DNA from: an uncultured Mailhella sp.
Lineage (GTDB): Bacteria; Desulfobacterota; Desulfovibrionia; Desulfovibrionales; Desulfovibrionaceae
Assembly (NCBI GenBank): GCA_948482415.1
Contig: CAOMFZ010000068.1
Location: forward strand, 1-10,371
DNA length: 10,371 nucleotides
Direction of reading: 5' to 3'
Shown: piece after piece, positions 1 through 6,464 of the stretch
Position numbering within the stretch: the stretch's first letter is position 1
How the letters are laid out: every line of letters begins with the position of its first letter
Made by a program: the position numbers and the translations under genes
Notes under the pieces: generated by a model
The model's input: the letters and a program-made list of their open reading frames with translations, nothing else
The model's database searches: none
Told to the model about the DNA's origin: nothing

Positions 1-1
1 T

Positions 2-111
2 TGGGAAATTTATTTTAAAAAGTTTTGTAAAGGGGTGCAGGGGAAGAAACTTTTTATAAAAAGTTTTGCCCCTGCATAAAAAAGTCGCAAGATTTACCGG
101 AAATGTTCTAA
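2..111 (+). repeat. Dispersed hairpin-bearing intergenic repeat, left copy
   Basis: About 110 bp that recur as the reverse complement at 10136-10243, with only scattered substitutions and a 2-base length difference in the hairpin loop. The core is a long dyad at 36-76: TGCAGGGG (36-43) pairs with CCCCTGCA (69-76), and inside it AAACTTTTT (47-55) pairs with AAAAAGTTT (58-66). The arrangement (GC clamp, A/T inner stem, flanking T/A runs) could act as a terminator for the leftward operon ending at 156, since weak termination signals are all that lie between. No open reading frame or transposase is associated. It resembles a REP/MITE-like intergenic element; the family name is unknown to me. The first base of the window already differs from the other copy, so the left border is probably at position 2. 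Confidence 0.85.
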
Positions 112-120
112 TGTTATGAG

Positions 121-143
121 AAAATGATCTAATACATCATTTT
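121..143 (-). terminator. Weak AT-rich terminator after the VKOR gene
   Basis: AAAATGAT (121-128) and ATCATTTT (136-143) form an 8-bp stem around a 7-base loop, 13 bp past the stop codon of the leftward gene. The stem has few G-C pairs and the following U-tract on the minus strand is short, so termination is probably inefficient alone; the GC-clamped hairpin at 36-76 could finish the job. Inference from structure only. Confidence 0.4.
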
Positions 144-155
144 TTATTACAAAAT

Positions 156-1109
156 CTATTCATCACAAGGCTTGCCTGCGTCACCGCAAAGTTCATTTTC
201 CTGCCCAATGAGTGAATTGATAATTTGTGTATCGTTTGACAATTTTACTGGTTGTTCCTCATAAACAGTCTTTGTGTATTCTTTTGGCACGCCAAAAACT
301 TCAATGTAGGGCACCACACTGGTTCTTCGTTTGACTATTGCCGTATTTTTCCACACTTTATACTGCATGGCAAAATATTTCAGGCTCAGCATATCCGCAA
401 ATTCAACGCGTTCTTCCGGCTTTTTTTCTTCAGCTTTTAACAAGGCCTGATACACCGTATCCCCGGCATTAATGCGTTCCTGCATAAACAAAATGCGCCA
501 AATATCGTTTTCATTTTCTTCCACCGGGAACCAGGCAATATTTTTATTATTTGCTTCAGCCATAAGGATTTTTTTGCAGGCGGGACAAGAGGGTGAAAAG
601 AAAATATTGGTAGTGGGATTTTCCACTTTTGCAAAGGAAATGCCCTGTTGGTTGGCATTTATGGAAGAACCCAGTAATAACACAAACAAAAAACACCACA
701 GGCTCAATAAAAATGTTTTCGGATAAGGTTCAAGGGGACGTCTGTTTTCATAGCGCACAGCATAATAAGAGCAGGCAACTAAAATTCCCGCACAAATACA
801 AAGCAGGCAAAGGGAAGTATTGAGCATGACAAAAAGCAAAAAGACATCAACAGTCAGCGCAATCGCCGTCAAGATACGGATTATATAAGCAAAACCAAAC
901 AAAGACAAAATCAAAACAAGCATAAAGAAAAATGCACTGAACCACCACAGCGAAACACCCATAATCGTAAAACTGGCAAAAATGCTGCATCCGTCTGTAC
1001 AAGTCTGTTCAAAAAAAAGCATGCTCAAAATTTGATACACGGAAAAACATAAGCCAATCACACTGATGGCAAAGGAAAAAGGCAAAAATTTATGGCGCAA
1101 AGGATTCAT
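156..1109 (-). CDS. VKOR-type disulfide oxidase fused to a thioredoxin-like domain
   Basis: A 317-residue membrane protein. The N-terminal ~150 residues are hydrophobic with about five membrane segments and carry the cysteine layout of bacterial vitamin K epoxide reductase homologues: a loop pair C37 and C41, then the quinone-proximal CxxC C101-L-L-C104. Residues ~165-317 form a periplasmic thioredoxin-fold domain with the active site C175-P-A-C178 and a V-P pair at 266-267 in the expected cis-proline position. Family knowledge: VKOR homologues replace DsbB, passing electrons from the attached or partner thioredoxin-like domain to quinone, so the pair makes disulfides in exported proteins. 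The loop spacing (three residues between C37 and C41) is short, and an extra pair C308/C315 sits at the extreme C-terminus. The start ATG is 3 bp beyond the comM-like stop codon and is preceded by AAGGGG inside that gene's end, which implies translational coupling. Fusion and family are confident; the client proteins are not known. Confidence 0.85.
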   Translation of the reverse strand: MNPLRHKFLPFSFAISVIGLCFSVYQILSMLFFEQTCTDGCSIFASFTIMGVSLWWFSAFFFMLVLILSLFGFAYIIRILTAIALTVDVFLLFVMLNTSLCLLCICAGILVACSYYAVRYENRRPLEPYPKTFLLSLWCFLFVLLLGSSINANQQGISFAKVENPTTNIFFSPSCPACKKILMAEANNKNIAWFPVEENENDIWRILFMQERINAGDTVYQALLKAEEKKPEERVEFADMLSLKYFAMQYKVWKNTAIVKRRTSVVPYIEVFGVPKEYTKTVYEEQPVKLSNDTQIINSLIGQENELCGDAGKPCDE

Positions 1110-1112
1110 ATC

Positions 1113-2642
1113 TTACCCCTTATTTTTTGTTCTGTCTAAAGCTCTGCACTGTATGGCAAGTGCAATATGTGCTGTTGAAATTTTTTCTTGTCCTTCTAAA
1201 TCGGCAACAGTCCGCGCAACGCGTAAAATGCGGGTAAAGGAACGGGCGGACAAGGCTAATTTATCCACAGCTCTGCTCAAAAAATCACGTTCTTTTTGCT
1301 CCAAAAAACAGTGTTTTTCCAGCATTGCCCCTGTCAAATCAGCATTGGTATGGCAGTTTGTTCCCTTATACCGTTCTTTTTGAATGGCTCTGGCATCTTC
1401 TACCCGTTTTTTCATCACCGCAGAATTTTTGCCTTTAAATTCTCCCTGGAAATCTTCAAACTGCACAGCAGGCACTTCAATATGCAAGTCAATCCTGTCC
1501 AGTAATGGTCCGGAAAGTTTAGCCCTGTAGCGCGCTAATTGCTGAGCGGTACAGGTACATTCATGTTTTTTGTCCCCATAATAGCCGCAAGGACAAGGAT
1601 TCATGGCAGCTATCAGCATACAGGAGGCAGGATATGTTAAACTTTGTGCAGAGCGGGAAATCGTCACAAAACCGTCTTCAAGGGGCTGACGCAAAACTTC
1701 CAGAGAAGATCGGGAAAATTCCGGCAATTCATCTAAAAATAAAACTCCCCTGTGGGCAAGGCTTACTTCTCCTGGTTTGGGGTAACTTCCGCCGCCAATG
1801 AGCGCAATTTCGGAAACAGTATGGTGAGGGGCACGGAAAGGACGAACAGTTACCAGCCCTTTTGAAGACAACTTATTGGATACACTGTAAATTGTTGTCA
1901 CTTCCAAGGCTTCTTCAAAAGTCAGGCTTGGCAGAATGGTGGGAATACGCTTGGCAAGCATGGTTTTACCGCTGCCGGGTGAGCCGATAAAAAGCAGATT
2001 ATGCCCGCCTGCTGCGGCAATTTCCAAGGCAAGCTTAGCCTCCTCCTGTCCTTTTACTTCTGAAAAATCCATGTCATAGTGCTGCCATTCCGTGCCATGC
2101 TCATAGACAGCCGGAGTAAAACTCGCTCTTTCACACACAAAATCCAGCACATCAGTCAGCGTATCCAGACCATATACAGTGAGCCCGTCCACAATGCTTG
2201 CTTCCACGGCATTTTCACGCGCAACTATCATGGCGTCCATGCCAAGGGAACGAGCCAAAAGTGCAAGGGGCAGAACTCCTGTCACGGGGCGAAGCGTACC
2301 ATTCAGCGATAATTCTGCGGCAAAGAAAATTTTTTCAAGATTAAGCACTGGCTGAATATTTTGTGAAGCCGTCAAAAGCCCCATGGCAAGGGGCAAATCG
2401 TACGCCGTCCCCACTTTTTTTCTGTCGGCAGGCGCAAGATTGACGGTAATTTTTGCAGGAGCGAGTTTAAAACCTGACGCTCTCACCGCTGTAAACACAC
2501 GTTCCTTTGCTTCTTTGACAGCGCCCTCAGCAAGACCAACCATAACAAATGCAGGCATACCAGCCTTTGTATAGTCAATTTCAAGCTCCACCTTATAGGA
2601 GTCTATTCCTTGTAAAGCGCCGCAGCAAAGTCTTGCAATCAT
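1113..2642 (-). CDS. comM: ComM/YifB family Mg-chelatase-like AAA+ ATPase
   Basis: A 509-residue protein, full length for the family. Residues 1-~165 are the N-terminal ChlI-like domain with typical strings such as ITVNLAPADRKK (65-76) and TAYDLPLAMGLL (79-90). The AAA+ core follows: Walker A GSPGSGKT (220-227), Walker B LFLDELPEF (301-309), a cysteine-rich insert NPCPCGYYGD (348-357) with further Cys at 362 and 364, and DRIDLHIEV (382-390). The C-terminal lid carries RSFTRILRVARTVADLE (467-483). Members form hexameric helicases that promote branch migration during natural transformation (ComM in Vibrio/Haemophilus), but orthologues are also widespread in bacteria not known to be competent, so the role here is uncertain. 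It is the middle gene of a tight operon: its ATG is 1 bp after the lptD stop, and its ribosome site TAGGA overlaps the last codons of lptD. Confidence 0.93.
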   Translation of the reverse strand: MIARLCCGALQGIDSYKVELEIDYTKAGMPAFVMVGLAEGAVKEAKERVFTAVRASGFKLAPAKITVNLAPADRKKVGTAYDLPLAMGLLTASQNIQPVLNLEKIFFAAELSLNGTLRPVTGVLPLALLARSLGMDAMIVARENAVEASIVDGLTVYGLDTLTDVLDFVCERASFTPAVYEHGTEWQHYDMDFSEVKGQEEAKLALEIAAAGGHNLLFIGSPGSGKTMLAKRIPTILPSLTFEEALEVTTIYSVSNKLSSKGLVTVRPFRAPHHTVSEIALIGGGSYPKPGEVSLAHRGVLFLDELPEFSRSSLEVLRQPLEDGFVTISRSAQSLTYPASCMLIAAMNPCPCGYYGDKKHECTCTAQQLARYRAKLSGPLLDRIDLHIEVPAVQFEDFQGEFKGKNSAVMKKRVEDARAIQKERYKGTNCHTNADLTGAMLEKHCFLEQKERDFLSRAVDKLALSARSFTRILRVARTVADLEGQEKISTAHIALAIQCRALDRTKNKG

Positions 2643-2643
2643 T

Positions 2644-4995
2644 TTAAAATCCTAAGCCGAGAAATTCAATATTGAAACTAAAGCGTTCTTCGATAGGGTC
2701 TTTGTTATATTCACCGTAAAAGTATACACATTGGTGTCTGTAGCCAACGCCCAAAGCCCGTTCATAATTTTTACCGGTATCCAAATTCATTCTGTCCATG
2801 ATATAAATTTGTAGTTCCGGACGGGGAGTAAAATGGAGCGTATTGGTAATAACATTAATTTTTTGACTGGGAATAATGTCGTCAATATTATCATAGTCAA
2901 CAAATTTACGGTAATTATAATTCGGTTCGCGCTGGCTGTAGCTGGCGGAAAAAGACCCATAAGTATCATGATAAAGCGTTGTCCCAATATCCACACGGTC
3001 AAGCTTGTCATCATAAAAAGAATAAAAAGCGTCCCCATTAAAACTTATCCATTTTTGCGGTGTAAAAACCAAACGTGTCCGCAAATCATGCCATGGTCTG
3101 CGTTCATATTTTTCCAAATGCTTTGTGCGCTGCTCTTCTTTGAAATCATAGCCGGTGCTTATTTGCAGACGAATGACATCAAAATAGGAAGAAACATTTT
3201 TTATGCCGTCCTGCTGCTGGACGGTATAATTCCGTTTTGCCGTTAAAATATTATCTAAACGAAAGACCAGATTATTTTGCTCCTGTATTCTGTCATCAAG
3301 CGTAAAAAACGGGTTGTCTTCCTGATCGACATAGTCAACCCATTCATAGGAAATTCTTGGCTGAATACTATGTTTTAATGCCACAATTTCTGTTTCGCCG
3401 ACATTTTCATAAATGGGAGCGTTTTTTTCACCAAGCTGCCAAACCCGATCAGCCTGTGCATAAAAACTGGAGCGAAATTCAGGAATAAAACGGGTGTTAT
3501 TGCTTTGCCGTTCTCTTTCACCCTGCGTACTGATAAAGGACGTGTTTTTTCCAGAAATGCCCGTATACATGGTTCCGCGTCCCCGCCCTGCAATTTCCCC
3601 GCGCAAAAAGCCAACACTCACAGGAAAAGTAAGTTCCGGATAAATTTCAGATTTTACCCCTTTTGTACCGGAACGGCGGTAATAATACCCCGTATTTGCC
3701 TGCATATTCCATTCAACAGGCAAATCTTCCGAAAATCTGTCTCTGTTCCAGTATAAGCCAAGTTCCGGAAGATGCTGCACCGTGGTATCATATTTACGTT
3801 TGAGGTTTCCATGCCCAAAACCGGGATCCTGCGTGTATTTCATACCCGCTGTAACATAAAATTTTTCAAAATTTCTGTAGGCAAAACCTTGAGTAATTCT
3901 GTCTTCATCTTCTTCGGTAAAGTTTCGCCCGAACATTTCATAGGTTTTTTCTTTTGTGTAATCATAACCTGTCATGCGGGCACTGAATTCACGGATAAAA
4001 TTTTGGTCTGAAACATAATCCAAATTGTATTTATATTTCCAGTCGCTTTCAAGAACATCACCATTTCCCATGGCTCTCAGCCAATAACGGGTTCTGTTTG
4101 TGCGCAGCTTGCCGTCACCGGGGTCAACCTCATCCTGACCTTCGTGCATGACTCTGGTATCGTCTACCAAAAAATCAAACATTGCCCACATTTTTTCATT
4201 TTCTTTAGTGTGAGAACGATATTCAAGAGAAGGCATAAAGCCTTTTTCCGTCAAAATCGTACCATAAACAGTCAAATCTCGGCTCTGGTCAATAACATGG
4301 TAATAAGGCTGCGTATAATAATATCCCTGCGCAGAACTGTACCCGTAATTTGGCAAAAGCAGACCGCTCTGCCGTGTTGTTTTGGTAGGAGCGACAAAAT
4401 AGGGGGAATAAATAACACCATGATCTTTAACATTAAAGACTACATCATAAAAATGGGCATAGCTGTCCACTTCCAAATCAGCTTCTTTGGCATCAATTTT
4501 CCATAACGGCACATCACCGTCACAGGTTGTTGCGCTGGCTTTGATAAGGGAATAACGAGATTCGCCTTTTTTATAAATTTCATTGCTTTTAAAATACATA
4601 TGCGGACCGGCAAGAAAAAGTTTCGCATCCTTGAGCCAGCCCGTGCTGTTGGTTAAATCAAATTCTGCTTCCTGTGCTTCCACTTCATCAGCGCCCAGCT
4701 TTGCATAGACATTGCCCTGTAATAAAATCCACTGCGTATTAGTATAAAGCCTTGCAAAATCAGCTTTTAAATAATCTTCTCCGCGCACCAGCAAGATATT
4801 GCCCCGCCCCTCAATGACCACGCCGTCATTGACGCTCACAAGGGAGTCAGCATAAATTTTCCAGGGAATATTATCATTGGTTGTCAGTGTTCCGTCTCCG
4901 GCAATGGAATTCGGCAATTCTGCCGCAGAAACGTTCCCCGTCAATCCGAAACAAAAAAAGCAAAGAAAAACAATATATAAACGTACAATTTTCAT
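2644..4995 (-). CDS. lptD: LPS-assembly outer-membrane protein LptD
   Basis: LptD is the outer-membrane barrel that, with the lipoprotein LptE, inserts lipopolysaccharide into the outer leaflet. The chosen start gives 783 residues, close to E. coli LptD (784). It begins with a classic signal peptide (MKIVRLYIVF onward, likely cleaved after NVSA at 21-24), preceded by GGAA six bases upstream. The frame stays open to an ATG at 5151, but that would put 52 unlikely residues before the signal peptide and overlap the alr promoter. Residues ~45-150 are the OstA/LptA-like beta-jellyroll; the conserved YSPYFVAPT...RQSGLLLPNYG region opens the barrel domain, which runs to a terminal strand ending in FLGLGF (aromatic C-terminus as in outer-membrane barrels). 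The mature protein has exactly two cysteines, C158 (in ATTCDGDVPLWKI) and C756 (in YRHQCVYF), matching by context the C173-C725 pair of E. coli. First gene of the lptD-comM-VKOR operon. Confidence 0.93.
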   Translation of the reverse strand: MKIVRLYIVFLCFFCFGLTGNVSAAELPNSIAGDGTLTTNDNIPWKIYADSLVSVNDGVVIEGRGNILLVRGEDYLKADFARLYTNTQWILLQGNVYAKLGADEVEAQEAEFDLTNSTGWLKDAKLFLAGPHMYFKSNEIYKKGESRYSLIKASATTCDGDVPLWKIDAKEADLEVDSYAHFYDVVFNVKDHGVIYSPYFVAPTKTTRQSGLLLPNYGYSSAQGYYYTQPYYHVIDQSRDLTVYGTILTEKGFMPSLEYRSHTKENEKMWAMFDFLVDDTRVMHEGQDEVDPGDGKLRTNRTRYWLRAMGNGDVLESDWKYKYNLDYVSDQNFIREFSARMTGYDYTKEKTYEMFGRNFTEEDEDRITQGFAYRNFEKFYVTAGMKYTQDPGFGHGNLKRKYDTTVQHLPELGLYWNRDRFSEDLPVEWNMQANTGYYYRRSGTKGVKSEIYPELTFPVSVGFLRGEIAGRGRGTMYTGISGKNTSFISTQGERERQSNNTRFIPEFRSSFYAQADRVWQLGEKNAPIYENVGETEIVALKHSIQPRISYEWVDYVDQEDNPFFTLDDRIQEQNNLVFRLDNILTAKRNYTVQQQDGIKNVSSYFDVIRLQISTGYDFKEEQRTKHLEKYERRPWHDLRTRLVFTPQKWISFNGDAFYSFYDDKLDRVDIGTTLYHDTYGSFSASYSQREPNYNYRKFVDYDNIDDIIPSQKINVITNTLHFTPRPELQIYIMDRMNLDTGKNYERALGVGYRHQCVYFYGEYNKDPIEERFSFNIEFLGLGF

Positions 4996-5069
4996 CCGCG
5001 GTTCCATATCAGAAGATATCAAAGTATATTTGTAAAAAGTTATCATAAATCCATAGAATAATAAAGAGG

Positions 5070-5097
5070 ATAATTTGTGAAAAAAAATATTTTTCAA
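5070..5097 (-). promoter_or_regulatory. Candidate lptD promoter
   Basis: Reading leftward, TTGAAA (5097-5092) is followed after 16 bases by AATTAT (5075-5070), a 4/6 match to the -10 box. The region is so AT-rich that other pairs are possible. The -35 box lies inside the left arm of the inverted repeat at 5092-5117. Confidence 0.3.
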
Positions 5098-5117
5098 CAT
5101 ATCATAACATGTTGAAA
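5092..5117. promoter_or_regulatory. Perfect 9-bp inverted repeat between lptD and alr
   Basis: TTTCAACAT (5092-5100) and ATGTTGAAA (5109-5117) are exact reverse complements around an 8-base spacer, giving a 17-bp centre-to-centre distance. It sits between the two divergent genes, overlapping the candidate lptD -35 box and ending 20 bp before the alr -35 box. This geometry suits a dimeric regulator binding site. No T-run follows either arm, so a terminator is unlikely. The regulator is not known. Confidence 0.45.
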
Positions 5118-5136
5118 TTATATAAAAAAACTTGTC

Positions 5137-5164
5137 TTGCATTTTATTCAATTCTTATTACAAT
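5137..5164 (+). promoter_or_regulatory. Candidate sigma-70 promoter of alr
   Basis: TTGCAT (5137-5142), a 16-base spacer and TACAAT (5159-5164, 5/6 match) predict a start near 5171, about 20 bases before the alr ATG at 5192. An upstream in-frame ATG at 5132 would lie before this start of transcription, which supports the shorter alr protein. Confidence 0.5.
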
Positions 5165-5191
5165 ACAAAAATACTACTCAAGGGACAGACC

Positions 5192-6295
5192 ATGAAAAAC
5201 GCTTTTTGCAGAGTAAAAATTGATTTTGATGCATTGTTGTATAATTACAGACAAATAAAAAATCTTCATCCTGAGCTTATGCCTGTCATAAAAGCGGACG
5301 CCTATGCCCATGGTGCCATAAAAATTGCCCAATTTTTTGAAAAACAGGACGTCAAATATTTTGCTGCCGGAACTATCCATGAAGCGTTGGAACTTCGTGA
5401 ACATGGCGTCACCAAAGAAATTATCCCCCTGCTCGGCGCACTCACGGACGAGGAATACAAACAGGGTGAAGAAATGAATATTGTCAGCCTTGCCCATGAT
5501 AAGCAGTCTCTTGAAAAAGCGCTCACCTGGTCCAGCAAAATTGCCATAAAAATTAATTCCGGCATGGGACGCCTGGGTTTTTTGCCTCAGGATATTGACG
5601 AAGTTATTTTTGCATTAAAAAAGCATAATAAAACAGCCAGTTACGCACTCACGCACTATGCAAGCGCGGATATTATTTCAGACCACGGCTATATGCAAAT
5701 TCAGGCTCAGCGTCTGGAACCTGCCGTAAAAGCCCTGAAAGACGCTTTCCCTGATATGAAAACAAGCTTTGCCAACTCTGCCGCTCTTGTTGCCTATCCT
5801 GAATATATGGGCGATATTGCCCGTATCGGCAGAATTTTTTACGGCGGCAATCCCTTATACGGCACAGAAAAAGAAAACCTCACTCCTCATCTGAAACCGG
5901 CGCTCAGCCTGACCGCGCCTATTTTGAGCATAAACCACATGAAACGCGGCGACAGCCTCAGCTACATGCAGAGCTTTACCGCTGAACGCGACACCGTTGC
6001 GGCATGGATTGCCATTGGCTATGCAAACGGATACCGCCGCAGCAACCGTGTTTTCAGCGAAGACAGCAGTTTTGTGCCCCATGTCAGTCTCTTGGGACAT
6101 CTTTGCCCCACCCTTGGATATATTACCATGCAGATGACTGCCATTGACATTACGGACATTTATGACGGCAGCAATATCAAGGTCGGTGATCATGTTTATG
6201 TGCTGGGCGGCGAAGAAAATCCCATTACCCCGGAAATGCTTGCAGTCTGGTGGAATACCATTCCCCATGAAGTGCTTACTTCTCTTGGCTTTTAA
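5192..6295 (+). CDS. alr: Alanine racemase
   Basis: A fold-type III PLP enzyme that interconverts L- and D-alanine for peptidoglycan synthesis in the cytoplasm. 367 residues, normal for the family. The PLP lysine is K34 in PVIKADAYAHG (31-41; usual form VVKANAYGHG). KINSGMGRLGF (120-130) matches the conserved T/SGMxRLG stretch, RIGRIFYGG (211-219) is the phosphate-binding area, and Y277 in IGYANGYRR (275-283) is the second catalytic base. The C-terminal beta domain follows. At the usual RVSMD site the protein reads YITMQMTAID (310-319), so the Asp after Met is Gln. Start chosen at 5192 because AGGGA stands 8 bases upstream and the family homology begins immediately (RVKIDFDALLYNYRQIK); an ATG 60 bases earlier has no ribosome site. 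It is divergent from lptD and not obviously co-transcribed with hppA, which has its own promoter-like sequence. Confidence 0.95.
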   Translation: MKNAFCRVKIDFDALLYNYRQIKNLHPELMPVIKADAYAHGAIKIAQFFEKQDVKYFAAGTIHEALELREHGVTKEIIPLLGALTDEEYKQGEEMNIVSLAHDKQSLEKALTWSSKIAIKINSGMGRLGFLPQDIDEVIFALKKHNKTASYALTHYASADIISDHGYMQIQAQRLEPAVKALKDAFPDMKTSFANSAALVAYPEYMGDIARIGRIFYGGNPLYGTEKENLTPHLKPALSLTAPILSINHMKRGDSLSYMQSFTAERDTVAAWIAIGYANGYRRSNRVFSEDSSFVPHVSLLGHLCPTLGYITMQMTAIDITDIYDGSNIKVGDHVYVLGGEENPITPEMLAVWWNTIPHEVLTSLGF

Positions 6296-6365
6296 ACCCT
6301 GCTTTTTCATTAAATTTCAAGAAGACAGCCATAAAATTTAAATTTCTTTAAGCATGCTTTAATCC

Positions 6366-6394
6366 TTGCTTATTCTTGAATTATCCTTTATACT
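6366..6394 (+). promoter_or_regulatory. Candidate promoter of hppA
   Basis: TTGCTT (6366-6371), a 17-base spacer and TATACT (6389-6394, 5/6 match) in the 169-bp gap between alr and hppA. It would start transcription near 6401 and give a leader of about 64 bases, ending in the ribosome site GCGAGGGT before the ATG at 6465. A 10-bp palindrome AAGCATGCTT (6350-6359) lies just upstream and has no T-run, so I see no convincing alr terminator. Confidence 0.45.
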
Positions 6395-6464
6395 AATTAC
6401 CTTATTATGTCGGACAAAGCGATTAAGCTTTTCCTATAACATTTCAACGTAGCGAGGGTCTTTT

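Noticed and set aside
4996..5151. N-terminal extension of LptD to the ATG at 5151
   Set aside because: It adds 52 residues ahead of a clear signal peptide, overlaps the alr promoter and has no ribosome site; the start at 4995 is better.
5132..5191. Upstream ATG for alr
   Set aside because: No ribosome site, lies before the predicted transcription start, and alanine racemase homology begins only after the ATG at 5192.
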